DNA from: Paraburkholderia sp. BCC1886
Lineage (GTDB): Bacteria; Pseudomonadota; Gammaproteobacteria; Burkholderiales; Burkholderiaceae
Direction: 5' to 3'
Length of the DNA: 64,000 nucleotides
Assembly (NCBI RefSeq): GCF_900996245.1
Contig: NZ_CAAJGK010000096.1
Location: forward strand, 62,001 to 126,000
Part shown: in pieces, positions 29,670 to 38,086 of the stretch
Layout of the letters: every line of letters starts with the position of its first letter
Numbering within the stretch: the first letter of the stretch is position 1
The notes under the pieces: model-generated
Database searches by the model: none
The model's input: the letters and a program-made list of their open reading frames with translations, nothing else
What the model was told of the DNA's origin: nothing
Position numbers and translations under genes: made by a program

Positions 29670-32600
29670 ATGGCAAAATTCTTTATCGACCGCCCGATCT
29701 TTGCGTGGGTGATCGCAATCATCCTGATGCTCGCGGGCACGGCTTCCATTTTCAATCTGCCGATCGCGCAATATCCGACCATTGCGCCGCCGTCGGTGCA
29801 GATTAGCGCGACGTATCCGGGCGCTTCGGCGAAGACGGTGGAGAACACCGTCACCCAGGTGATCGAGCAGCAGATGAGCGGTCTCGATCACCTGCTGTAC
29901 CTGTCGTCGACCTCGGACGACTCCGGTACCGCGACGATCACGCTGACTTTCGCCGCCGGTACCAATCCCGACATCGCGCAGGTGCAGGTGCAGAACAAGC
30001 TGCAACTCGCGACGCCGCTGTTGCCCGAAGCCGTGCAGCAGCAGGGGACGAAAGTCACGAAATCGAGCGCGAGCTTCCTGATGGTGATGGCCTTCGTGTC
30101 TACCGACGGCAGCATGGACCGCTACGATCTCTCGAACTACGTCGCGTCGAATATTGAAGATCCGTTGAGTCGCGTGGACGGCGTCGGTACCGTGCAGCTG
30201 TTCGGTACGCAATTCGCCATGCGTGTGTGGCTCGATGCGAACAAGCTGAACAAGTACAGCCTCACGCCGGTCGACGTACAAACCGCATTGACCGCGCAGA
30301 ACGTGCAGGTGGCGGGCGGCTCGCTGGGCGGCACGCCTTCCGTGCCGGGCCAGACGCTGCAGGCCACCATTACCGAGGCCACCTTGCTGCAGACCCCGGA
30401 GCAGTTCGGCAACGTGCTGCTGAAGGTGAATCAGGACGGCTCGACCGTGCGCATCAAGGACGTGGGCCGAGTGGATCTCGGCGGCGAAAACTATAACTTC
30501 GACACCAAGTTCAACGGCCAGCCGACGGCGGGCTTCGGCATTCAACTGGCGACCGGCGCGAACGCGTTGCAAACCGCCACGGCCGTCCGCGCCAAGCTTA
30601 CCGAACTGTCGAAGAATTTCCCGCACGGCTTCAAGGTGTATTACCCGTACGACACGACGCCGTTCGTCAAGCAGTCCATCGAGGAAGTGGTCAAGACACT
30701 GCTCGAAGGCATCGTGCTGGTGTTCCTCGTGATGTACCTGTTCCTGCAGAATCTGCGCGCCACGCTGATCCCGACCATCGCCGTGCCGGTCGTGCTGCTG
30801 GGCACGTTCGCGATCATGAACGTGGCGGGTTTCTCGATCAACACGCTGTCGATGTTCGGCCTCGTGCTGGCGATCGGGCTACTGGTCGACGATGCGATCG
30901 TGGTGGTGGAGAACGTCGAGCGGGTGATGGCGGAAGAGGGGCTGTCGCCTCGCGAAGCCACCCGAAAAGCGATGGGTCAGATCACCGGCGCGCTCGTCGG
31001 GGTGGCGCTGGTGCTGTCGGCCGTGTTCGTGCCGGTGGCGTTTTCCGGCGGCTCGGTAGGCGCGATCTACCGGCAGTTCTCGCTGACGATCGTCGCGGCG
31101 ATGGTGCTGTCCGTGCTGGTCGCGTTGATTCTGACGCCGGCATTGTGCGCGACGATTCTCAAGCCGATTCCGCAAGGACATCACGACGAGAAGAAGGGCT
31201 TCTTCGGCTGGTTCAACCGGACCTTCGACAAGGGCCGCGACAAATATCACGGCGGTGTGCAGCACGTGATCAAGCGCTCGGGACGCTGGCTGATCATCTA
31301 CCTCGCGGTTATCGGCGTCGTCGCGTTCCTGTTCGTGAAGCTGCCGAAGTCCTTCCTGCCTGACGAAGACCAGGGCTTGATGTTCGTGATCGTGCAGACG
31401 CCGCCGGGCTCGACGCAGGAGACCACGGCCAGGACGTTGAAGAACGTGTCCGACTATCTGCTCACGCAGGAGAAAGGCATTATCGATTCGGTCTTCACGG
31501 TGAACGGTTTCAGTTTTGCCGGACGCGGCCAGAACTCCGGTCTCGTGTTCGCGCGGCTGAAGGATTACTCGCAGCGCACGAGAGCGGATCAGAAAGTGCA
31601 GGCGCTGGTGGGCCGGACCTTCGCTCACTATGGCTCGTATAAGGACGCCACGGTGATCGCGGTGAACCCCCCGTCGATTCCCGAACTCGGAACGGCATCG
31701 GGCTTCGACTTCGAACTGACGGACAACGCGGCCGTCGGCCACGAAGCGTTGATGAACGCGCGCAACCAGTTGCTCGGCATGGCCGCGAAGGACCCGGCGC
31801 TCGCGCTGGTGCGCCCGAACGGCTTGAGCGACACGCCGCAATTCCAGGTGAACATCGACCGTGAGAAGGCGCAGGCGCTCGGCGTCACGGTGTCGGACGT
31901 CAACCAGACTTTCTCGATAGCGTGGGCGTCGGCGTACATCAATAACTTCCTCGACACGGACGGCCGGATCAAGAAAGTCTACGTGCAGAGCGAGCCGCAA
32001 TTCCGCATGAACCCGGAAGATCTGAGCAAGTGGTACGTGCGCGGCAGTTCGGGAACGATGGTGCCGTTCTCGGCGGTCGCCTCGACGCAGTGGATCTACG
32101 GTTCGCCGAAGCTCGAACGCTACAACGGTATTTCGGCGATCGAAATTCAGGGCGCTGCCGGTCCCGGCAAGAGTACCGGCCAGGCGATGGACGAAATGCA
32201 GAAGCTCGCGGCCAGGCTGCCCTCGGGTGTCGGTTATGCATGGACTGGTCTGTCGTTCCAGGAGCGTCAGTCGGGCTCGCAGGCGCCGGTTCTGTATGGC
32301 ATCTCGATCCTCGTCGTGTTCCTGTGTCTGGCCGCGTTGTACGAGAGCTGGTCGATTCCGTTCGCCGTGATCATGGTCGTGCCGCTCGGCGTGGTGGGCG
32401 CGTTGGCCGCCGTGACGATTCGCGGTCTCGAGAACGACGTGTTCTTCCAGGTCGGCTTGTTGACCACGGTGGGACTGTCCGCGAAAAACGCGATCCTGAT
32501 CGTCGAGTTCGCGCGCGAGTTGCAGATGGAGCAGGGTCTCACGCCGATGGCCGCGGCCATCGAAGCGGCTCGTTTGCGGCTGCGTCCAATCCTGATGACG

Positions 32601-32816
32601 TCGCTCGCCTTCATTCTCGGCGTGTTCCCGCTCGCTATCAGCAATGGTGCGGGGTCGTCCAGCCAGCACGCGATCGGTACCGGCGTGATTGGCGGGATGG
32701 TGACCGCCACGTTCCTGGCCATTTTCATGATCCCGATGTTCTACGTCGTGATCCGCTCGAAATTCTCCAGCAGCGACGCGCCGGCACATGACGACGCGCC
32801 GCAGGAAGGACATTGA
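29670..32816 (+). CDS. AcrB/MexB/BpeB-type RND multidrug exporter
   Basis: 1048 residues, standard for hydrophobe/amphiphile efflux-1 proteins. It opens with MAKFFIDRPIFAWVIAI, and the first periplasmic loop begins at LPIAQYPTIAPPSV. TM4 has the proton-relay Asp pair in GLLVDDAIVVVENVER, and the second half has GLSAKNAILIVEFAREL. AcrB proteins export many drugs, dyes and detergents from the periplasm using the proton gradient, as homotrimers. The gene lies between adaptor and channel genes and beneath a TetR repressor, as in BpeAB-OprB and AmrAB-OprA of Burkholderia. Which of these it matches cannot be settled by eye. Confidence 0.95.
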   Translation: MAKFFIDRPIFAWVIAIILMLAGTASIFNLPIAQYPTIAPPSVQISATYPGASAKTVENTVTQVIEQQMSGLDHLLYLSSTSDDSGTATITLTFAAGTNPDIAQVQVQNKLQLATPLLPEAVQQQGTKVTKSSASFLMVMAFVSTDGSMDRYDLSNYVASNIEDPLSRVDGVGTVQLFGTQFAMRVWLDANKLNKYSLTPVDVQTALTAQNVQVAGGSLGGTPSVPGQTLQATITEATLLQTPEQFGNVLLKVNQDGSTVRIKDVGRVDLGGENYNFDTKFNGQPTAGFGIQLATGANALQTATAVRAKLTELSKNFPHGFKVYYPYDTTPFVKQSIEEVVKTLLEGIVLVFLVMYLFLQNLRATLIPTIAVPVVLLGTFAIMNVAGFSINTLSMFGLVLAIGLLVDDAIVVVENVERVMAEEGLSPREATRKAMGQITGALVGVALVLSAVFVPVAFSGGSVGAIYRQFSLTIVAAMVLSVLVALILTPALCATILKPIPQGHHDEKKGFFGWFNRTFDKGRDKYHGGVQHVIKRSGRWLIIYLAVIGVVAFLFVKLPKSFLPDEDQGLMFVIVQTPPGSTQETTARTLKNVSDYLLTQEKGIIDSVFTVNGFSFAGRGQNSGLVFARLKDYSQRTRADQKVQALVGRTFAHYGSYKDATVIAVNPPSIPELGTASGFDFELTDNAAVGHEALMNARNQLLGMAAKDPALALVRPNGLSDTPQFQVNIDREKAQALGVTVSDVNQTFSIAWASAYINNFLDTDGRIKKVYVQSEPQFRMNPEDLSKWYVRGSSGTMVPFSAVASTQWIYGSPKLERYNGISAIEIQGAAGPGKSTGQAMDEMQKLAARLPSGVGYAWTGLSFQERQSGSQAPVLYGISILVVFLCLAALYESWSIPFAVIMVVPLGVVGALAAVTIRGLENDVFFQVGLLTTVGLSAKNAILIVEFARELQMEQGLTPMAAAIEAARLRLRPILMTSLAFILGVFPLAISNGAGSSSQHAIGTGVIGGMVTATFLAIFMIPMFYVVIRSKFSSSDAPAHDDAPQEGH

Positions 32817-32817
32817 T

Positions 32818-34311
32818 ATGCAGAAACATGCACTGATCGTGCTCGCGGTGGCGGCACTGGCGAGCGGTTGCACGCTGGCACCGAAGTACCAGCGGCCGGA
32901 TGCGCCGGTGTCCGCGAGCTTTCCGCAGGGTGGCATCTACGCGACGCAACCCGGCGCGAGCGACCCGTCGCGTAGCGCGCAAGGCCGCGCGGCGCCGGAC
33001 ATTGGCTGGAGCGAGTTCTTCGCGGACCCGCGGTTGAAGCGGATCATTCAGCTCGCGCTGCATAACAACCGCGACTTGCGGGTCTCGGTGCTGCAGGTCG
33101 AGGAAGCGCGTGCGCAATACCGGATCGAACGCGCCAACCTGTTGCCGACTTTGAGCGCGACGGGCACCGGTACCCGCGCCCGCACGCCGGCGAATCTCTC
33201 GTATGTCGGCTATCCGACCGTGACGGGCGACTATCAGGTCGCCGGCAGCGCGTCGTGGGAACTGGACTTCTTCGGCAAGATTCGCAGTCTTTCGCAGCAG
33301 GCACTCGACACCTATCTCTCGACCGCGCAGGCGCGCAAGGCCGCGGAGATCGCGCTGGTGTCGAGCGTCGCGGATCAGTATCTGACGATGATCGCGTACG
33401 ACGAGATGCTGAAGGTCACCAAGGGCACGCTCGATGTCGCGACCAACTCGTATAGGCTGACCAAACTGCAATTCGACACGGGCACCGGGTCGGAACTCGA
33501 TCTGCGTGAAGCGGCCGGGGTGATGCAGCAGGCGCAGGCGAATTACGAAAGCGAGGAACGCTCGCGCGCGCAGGCGGAAAACGCGCTGGTGGTGCTGGTC
33601 GGTGAGCCGTTGCCCGCCGATTTGCCGGCGGGTTTGCCGCTGAACGACCAGAACCTGCTGACGGATATCCCGGCTGGCCTGCCGTCCGATCTGCTGGCGC
33701 GGCGCCCCGACATCATCGAAGCGGAAGCGACGTTGAAGGGCTACAACGCCAACATCGGCGCGGCGCGCGCGGCGTTTTTCCCGAGCATTTCGCTGACGGG
33801 CGAAGCGGGCGCGGCCAGCGTGAGTCTGGGCACGCTGTTCAAACCGGGACAGGCGGCGTGGAGTTTCGGGCCGACGATATCGGTGCCGATTTTCCAGGGC
33901 GGCGCGAATCGCGCGAATCTCGATCTCGCTCACCTGGAGAAGAACGTCGCGATCGCGCAGTACGAGAAAGCGATTCAGACGGCGTTCCGCGAGGTGTCGG
34001 ATGGCCTTGCTGCACGCGGGACGTACGACCGGCAAATCGCCGATTTGCAGGCCTATACGCAGTCGCAGCAGCGGCGGTTCGATCTGTCGGACTTGCGGTA
34101 CAAGAACGGCGTGGATAGTTATCTGACGGTGTTGACTGCGCAAACCGACTTGTATTCGGCGCAGCAGTCGTTGATTACGGCCTCGCTGTCGCGGCTCACC
34201 AATCTCGTGGATCTGTATCAGTACCTCGGTGGCGGGTGGATCGAACACGCAGGCGATCAACCGCGCGACGCGGATGCGCCGCTCTATGGTTCTGCTTCTA
34301 ACGTGAAATAG
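32818..34311 (+). CDS. Outer-membrane efflux channel lipoprotein (OprB/OprM type)
   Basis: 497 residues from ATG 32818, only 1 base after the pump stop, with AGGAAGGA upstream. The lipobox is LASGC (Cys about 19), followed by TLAPKYQRPDAP, the usual NodT start. Both helical repeat halves are present, with LLARRPDIIEAEATLKGYNANIGAARAAFFP and the end NLVDLYQYLGGGW. It provides the exit duct for the BpeAB-type pump. It is the last gene of the operon; two inverted repeats follow the stop (34311-34335 and 34336-34374). Confidence 0.94.
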   Translation: MQKHALIVLAVAALASGCTLAPKYQRPDAPVSASFPQGGIYATQPGASDPSRSAQGRAAPDIGWSEFFADPRLKRIIQLALHNNRDLRVSVLQVEEARAQYRIERANLLPTLSATGTGTRARTPANLSYVGYPTVTGDYQVAGSASWELDFFGKIRSLSQQALDTYLSTAQARKAAEIALVSSVADQYLTMIAYDEMLKVTKGTLDVATNSYRLTKLQFDTGTGSELDLREAAGVMQQAQANYESEERSRAQAENALVVLVGEPLPADLPAGLPLNDQNLLTDIPAGLPSDLLARRPDIIEAEATLKGYNANIGAARAAFFPSISLTGEAGAASVSLGTLFKPGQAAWSFGPTISVPIFQGGANRANLDLAHLEKNVAIAQYEKAIQTAFREVSDGLAARGTYDRQIADLQAYTQSQQRRFDLSDLRYKNGVDSYLTVLTAQTDLYSAQQSLITASLSRLTNLVDLYQYLGGGWIEHAGDQPRDADAPLYGSASNVK

Positions 34312-34374
34312 GGTAAGGGCAGTCGTTGCTTACCCGGCAGGGCGGTGCGTGTTGTTTTTTTGCGCCGCCCTGTC
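34311..34374 (+). terminator. Tandem hairpins after the pump operon
   Basis: GGGTAAG / CTTACCC (34311-34317 and 34329-34335) forms a first hairpin. GGCAGGGCGGTGC / GCGCCGCCCTGTC (34337-34349 and 34361-34373, one G-T wobble inside) forms a second, with a T-rich loop. The position right after the last pump gene suggests transcription end, although a T-run after the second stem is missing. Confidence 0.5.
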
Positions 34375-34681
34375 AGTTCCTCCTTTCCGGCACGCGGACG
34401 TAAAAAGTTCGTTGCCGCGACCTTCCCGCCGACCACGCTGGGCATTGAAAATCCCATAAGACGTGCGGCTCCGGGCTTCCGGCGGCAACCTGTACCCCTC
34501 CAAATATCTCTGCGGTCGTCACGACACCCGCCGAATGCGCGCCGACGCCAGCAAGGGTTTGTCCGAATTTGTACGATCTAGTTAGTTTTCTAATATGCGC
34601 AGGTCGATGGCAACCCGTGACTTGTCGCCAGGAAGGGCGGGTCCGGCCCATTCATATAAAAATTGTCTGCAGGAGACGAGT
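34312..34681 (+). other. Intergenic region between pump operon and porin
   Basis: 370 bases with the two hairpins described separately and, near its end, TTGTAC (34569-34574) and TAATAT (34591-34596) 16 bases apart, a plausible sigma-70 promoter for the porin. No gene is recognised. Confidence 0.5.
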
Positions 34682-35863
34682 ATGAGAAAAGCAGGTGGCA
34701 ACTTGAGCAAGGCCGTGGTCACGACGTCGATTGCGCTGGCGGCGAGTTCCGCGCTGGCGCAAAGCAGCATTACGCTTTACGGCGCCGTGGACGATGCGCT
34801 GACTTACGTGAACAACCAGAAAGGCCACTCCAACGTTTACCTGCGGCAAGGCAATCTGTACGCATCGAAGTGGGGTTTTCGAGGCGTCGAAGACCTGGGC
34901 GGCGGCACCAGCGCCGTGTTCGATGTGCAGAATGGTTTCGATCCCAATACCGGCGCGATGTCCTCATCCGGCGTGCTGTTCAACCGGCAGGCTTATGTCG
35001 GGCTGCAAAACAAAACCTACGGCACGTTGACGATGGGCCGGCAATACACGCCCTATTACATGTTCGTCGGACCGCTGACGGGTAGCGGCTGGCTGACTGG
35101 AGCAACGGGCGCGCATCCCGGCGATATCGACGGGCTCGACACGACGGTTCGTATCAACAACTCGTTCGTGTATACGTCGCCTGTCTGGTATGGCGTTCAG
35201 GCGAGTGCAATGTACGCGTTGGGCGGCATTGCGGGAAGTACCGGGAAAGGCGAGACCTACAGTGCCGCGCTCAGATACGGCGCCGGCCCGCTGAGCCTCG
35301 GCGCGGGCTATCTGCGGATGGACAATGCGCAGCAAACCACGGGTTTCGATCCGGCTTCGACAGGAAGTTTTGGGACGTCGGCACTGAACACGGGATATGT
35401 TTCGGCGAAGGCGATTCAGCATATAGCCGCGGCTGGTAACTACAACTTCGGCAATCTGATGGTGGGTGCTTCGTATAGCAACGTTCAGTACATCGCCGGG
35501 AACCAGTCCATTTTCCGTAATACGGCGGTCTTCAATACGTATGCGGCGTTGGCGACCTATCGTTTCACGACCGCATTCGACGTGGCGGGTGGATTCGCGT
35601 ACACGATGGCGTCGAAGGCCAATGGTATTTCAGACTCGGCAAAGTATCAGCAGTACTCGCTGAAAGAGTCTTATCACCTGTCGAAGCGGACTACGTTGTA
35701 TGCGGTGCAGGCTTATCAGCGAGCTAATGGGCAGACGCTGGGGGCGAAGGGCGCCGGGAATATCGTCGACGCGGCGCCCGCTGTGGGGGATTCGCAGAAC
35801 TCGACGCCGTCGTCGACGAATAATCAGTTCGTGGGGATGGTGGGGATTGCGTTGCTGTTTTGA
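34682..35863 (+). CDS. Gram-negative trimeric porin (OmpC-like)
   Basis: 393 residues from ATG 34682, after AGGAGA. Signal peptide with cleavage near SALAQ. The mature start SSITLYGAVDDALTYVNNQ and the blocks KWGFRGVEDLGGGTSAVFDVQNGFD and FNRQAYVGLQNKTYGTLTMGRQY are standard for Burkholderiales porins. It ends with a terminal Phe (VGMVGIALLF), the recognition signal for outer-membrane assembly. It forms a diffusion pore for small hydrophilic solutes. Its 3' end overlaps the convergent gene at 35824-36309 by 40 bases. Confidence 0.94.
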   Translation: MRKAGGNLSKAVVTTSIALAASSALAQSSITLYGAVDDALTYVNNQKGHSNVYLRQGNLYASKWGFRGVEDLGGGTSAVFDVQNGFDPNTGAMSSSGVLFNRQAYVGLQNKTYGTLTMGRQYTPYYMFVGPLTGSGWLTGATGAHPGDIDGLDTTVRINNSFVYTSPVWYGVQASAMYALGGIAGSTGKGETYSAALRYGAGPLSLGAGYLRMDNAQQTTGFDPASTGSFGTSALNTGYVSAKAIQHIAAAGNYNFGNLMVGASYSNVQYIAGNQSIFRNTAVFNTYAALATYRFTTAFDVAGGFAYTMASKANGISDSAKYQQYSLKESYHLSKRTTLYAVQAYQRANGQTLGAKGAGNIVDAAPAVGDSQNSTPSSTNNQFVGMVGIALLF

Positions 35864-36309
35864 GGGGGCTCACCATACTGCTGGTTGAAGCCTTCGGGTG
35901 GGACGCGGAAAAACGGGTAGAAGTCACGCGCCAATGCGATGATTTCGGTCGGTCCCGCCAAGACTCCCGTTTCCCACTTCCTGTCCGCATAGATGCACCA
36001 GCTTCCGGGGAGAGGCAGGACCGCATATCGCTCGGAGTTCGCCCAAAGGCAATCCGCGGGACTGTCGCCTGGATCCGTCAGCCAGGCTTCGAAGAAATCG
36101 TCGTCGGATTGATCCGCACGATGCACGAAGCCTGGGTACTTGTGAAAGTGGAAGTTGAAATAGCTGAAGGGGTCCGGCTTCAGCACCAGACTCGCGAAAT
36201 TACTGGCGCCTTCGGCGGCTAGCAATGCGCGGATGAGATCCAGGAATTTTTGCGTCGAGATATCGACCGAATCGAAATAGAGCAGGCCGCTTGATGGAGT
36301 TTGAGCCAT
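35824..36309 (-). CDS. Hypothetical protein overlapping a porin end
   Basis: 161 residues if started at ATG 36307-36309. The frame stays open up to 36549, but that upstream part runs antisense to a dehalogenase remnant and is not protein-like, so the shorter start is chosen, though no good ribosome site is seen. The sequence is aromatic-rich and acidic (LKPDPFSYFNFHFHKYPGFVH, SDDDFFEAWLTDPGDS, LPLPGSWCIYADRKWETG), like small single-domain proteins of phage-, toxin- or immunity-type gene cassettes. No family is recognised. Its stop lies 40 bases inside the porin. Codon use is less GC-biased than its neighbours, in line with transfer. Confidence 0.6.
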   Translation of the reverse strand: MAQTPSSGLLYFDSVDISTQKFLDLIRALLAAEGASNFASLVLKPDPFSYFNFHFHKYPGFVHRADQSDDDFFEAWLTDPGDSPADCLWANSERYAVLPLPGSWCIYADRKWETGVLAGPTEIIALARDFYPFFRVPPEGFNQQYGEPPQNSNAIPTIPTN

Positions 36310-36342
36310 CGTTTTTACATTGGCGGTTGCGCGCTCAGATAG

Positions 36343-36570
36343 CGGGAGGAAGATGGTCCTGTTGGAATCCTGCACACCGCAGAGAGTCTCTTTCACGACC
36401 ATCAACCGGCAAACGCGGTCGGCCTCGCTTCGTGCTGGATTTATCGCCGTCATGCGAAAGAAGGGTTCGGCGCAACGATGGACCCGGGCCAACAACCGAA
36501 GGTCGACTTCCGCTTCGATAGCATGGCCGATCTGGTGAAGGCGCATCAAGCGGCGCTGCTACGAAAATAG
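36343..36570 (+). pseudogene. C-terminal remnant of a haloacid-dehalogenase-like hydrolase
   Basis: Reading plus-strand frame 36343-36570 gives 75 residues with no start at the upstream end (a TAG at 36340-36342 precedes it). It contains ILHTAESLFHDHQPA, GLASCWIYRRH, GFGAT and a DFRFDSMADLVKAH tail before TAG. These are the last blocks of type II HAD / haloacetate-dehalogenase-like proteins (the SL.HD...A..LG...WI.RR...G.GAT pattern). The N-terminal two thirds are absent and replaced by the unknown minus-strand gene, so this is a truncated remnant left by a rearrangement. Confidence 0.7.
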
Positions 36571-36586
36571 CGAACGTTTAAAGCAA

Positions 36587-36931
36587 TTATTGCGGCGTAG
36601 GTTTCGCAGAACCAGCTTGCCCATCGGTCTGCTTCAGGCAGTCCGAGGTAATCGCCATGCTGGCCTGATCCGGCGTCAGTTTCGGCGCACCGGGCTGGTA
36701 GATCCTGTCGATAATCGCATCGACGGCCTGCCGGTCCGCCTGGTTCCCGTAATATTTGTCCGCCTGAGCCAGCGCCTGAGCTTTGGTCTTCTTGTGCGCG
36801 CGCCAGCCGGTGACCTGCCCGGCGATATCGCCGAGTGCGAAGCATTGTTTGCTGACGGTCTGTGCGACGGCGTCGAGAGCGGGTTGCGCAAGGCACACCG
36901 TGAGCATGGCGGATACGACGACGCGTTTCAT
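36587..36931 (-). CDS. Small secreted hypothetical protein
   Basis: 114 residues with a signal peptide (MKRVVVSAMLTVCLAQPALDAVAQ, cleavage near AVAQ). The mature part is charged and helical, with two Cys (SKQCFALGDIAG and TSDCLKQTDG) that could pair, and a stretch ALAQADKYYGNQADRQAVDAIIDRIYQPG. Proteins of this look are common in Burkholderiales and are of unknown function. The start is preceded by CAGGATTCAGGTC. It is separated from the dehalogenase remnant by 16 bases and faces the PNPOx-fold gene divergently. Confidence 0.7.
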   Translation of the reverse strand: MKRVVVSAMLTVCLAQPALDAVAQTVSKQCFALGDIAGQVTGWRAHKKTKAQALAQADKYYGNQADRQAVDAIIDRIYQPGAPKLTPDQASMAITSDCLKQTDGQAGSAKPTPQ

Positions 36932-37095
36932 GACCTGAATCCTGTGACGGGAGGCTGCGAGGCAGCGGGTGAAGAACCGCGTATTTTATCGGGAAGCGGC
37001 GCGCGGTGCTTCGGCGCGCTCCCTGCGACAAGCCGCCACGCCGAAAACCGTCGATAATCGACACCTCGAACGCGTACAAAACAGGAGTTCCGATC

Positions 37096-37560
37096 ATGCT
37101 GGACGACAGCGTTTTATCGGCGATACAAAAGAGCGTGTTGTGCTGGCTGGCGACCGTGGATAGCGACGGTTGCCCCAACGTCTCACCGAAGGAGATCTTC
37201 TGCGTGCACGACCGCGCCACGCTTCTGATCGCCAATATCGCGTCACCCGGCAGCGCGCGCAACGTCGCGACCCATCACGCGGTATGCGCCAGTTTTCTCG
37301 ATGTGTTCGTGCAGAAGGGCGTCAAACTGAAAGGCCGCGCACGACTGCTCGATAAAACCCACGATCGTTTCGATGTATTCGCCAAACCGCTAGCCGATCT
37401 CGCAGGCCCGCGGTTTCCCTTCGCGTCGCTATTTGCCATCGATGTGACAGCCGTCGAGCCGATCGTCGCGCCCAGCTACCGGCTTTATCCCGATACCGTG
37501 GAAGCCCGGCAGATCGAATCGGCCATGCGCGCTTATGGCGTACGTCCCGCTGAATCCTGA
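37096..37560 (+). CDS. Pyridoxamine-5'-phosphate-oxidase-fold flavin/FMN-binding protein
   Basis: 154 residues from ATG 37096, preceded by AGGAG at good spacing; an open frame upstream to 37006 is non-coding. The FMN-binding split-barrel fold is visible: VLCWLATVDSDGCPNVSPKEIF near the start, NIASPGSARNVATHHAVCASFLD, and VKLKGRARLL. Members bind FMN or F420 and reduce or sequester small molecules; many have unknown roles. It is a single gene, divergent from the small secreted protein and convergent with the thioesterase. Confidence 0.85.
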   Translation: MLDDSVLSAIQKSVLCWLATVDSDGCPNVSPKEIFCVHDRATLLIANIASPGSARNVATHHAVCASFLDVFVQKGVKLKGRARLLDKTHDRFDVFAKPLADLAGPRFPFASLFAIDVTAVEPIVAPSYRLYPDTVEARQIESAMRAYGVRPAES

Positions 37561-37588
37561 AACGATCGACTGTCGCCCCGCCGGCGCA

Positions 37589-38020
37589 TCACGCTGCCGA
37601 AGTAAAAGCCCCTTCGTCGAGCGCCGGCAAAACCCGCGGCTTGCGTTGCGCGTCCGTGGCGACGAAGGTCAGCACGGCCTCCGTCACCTTGACGACGTCC
37701 GCCGCCATGCCCATGCGTTGAGCGAACACTTCAACGTTGACGGTAATCGAGGTACGTCCCTCGCGGACGATATTGGCGTAAAAGCTCAGCAAATCGCCGA
37801 TAAACACCGGCTGCCGGAAGGTGAACGAATTCACCGCAATAGTCACGACGCGGCCATTCGCACGCCGGCTGGCGGGAATCGATCCGGCGATATCGACATG
37901 CGACATGATCCAGCCGCCGAAAACATCGCCATGTACGTTGGCGCTCGACGGTTGGGGAACGACGCGCAGAACGGGCATGGCATCGACGGGCAGGCTCTCG
38001 GGATTCGAAACGGTGGACAT
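37589..38020 (-). CDS. Acyl-CoA thioesterase, hotdog fold (YciA-like)
   Basis: 143 residues. VVPQPSSANVHGDVFGGWIMSHVDIAGSI is the characteristic N-terminal helix block of YciA-type thioesterases, with the catalytic Asp in MSHVDIAGS; TIAVNSFTFRQPVFIGDLLSFYANIVREGRTS is the hotdog strand pair. It hydrolyses acyl-CoAs in the cytoplasm, and specificity varies widely in the family. It is followed 66 bases away (beyond its start) by the branched-chain aminotransferase stop, on the same strand. Confidence 0.92.
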   Translation of the reverse strand: MSTVSNPESLPVDAMPVLRVVPQPSSANVHGDVFGGWIMSHVDIAGSIPASRRANGRVVTIAVNSFTFRQPVFIGDLLSFYANIVREGRTSITVNVEVFAQRMGMAADVVKVTEAVLTFVATDAQRKPRVLPALDEGAFTSAA

Positions 38021-38086
38021 AGGCAGTCTGGTTGTTCGTTGTGCCGCGGCCGTTGTTAAGCGGGTGCGGCTATAAAAATTGAAGTA

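Noticed and set aside
28356..30626. Minus-strand open frame of 756 codons under the RND adaptor and pump genes
   Set aside because: It is the reverse-strand shadow of two clearly coding genes; its Arg/His-rich composition is typical of antisense frames in high-GC DNA.
30879..32936. Minus-strand open frame of 685 codons under the RND pump
   Set aside because: Antisense shadow of the AcrB-type gene, without any domain-like pattern.
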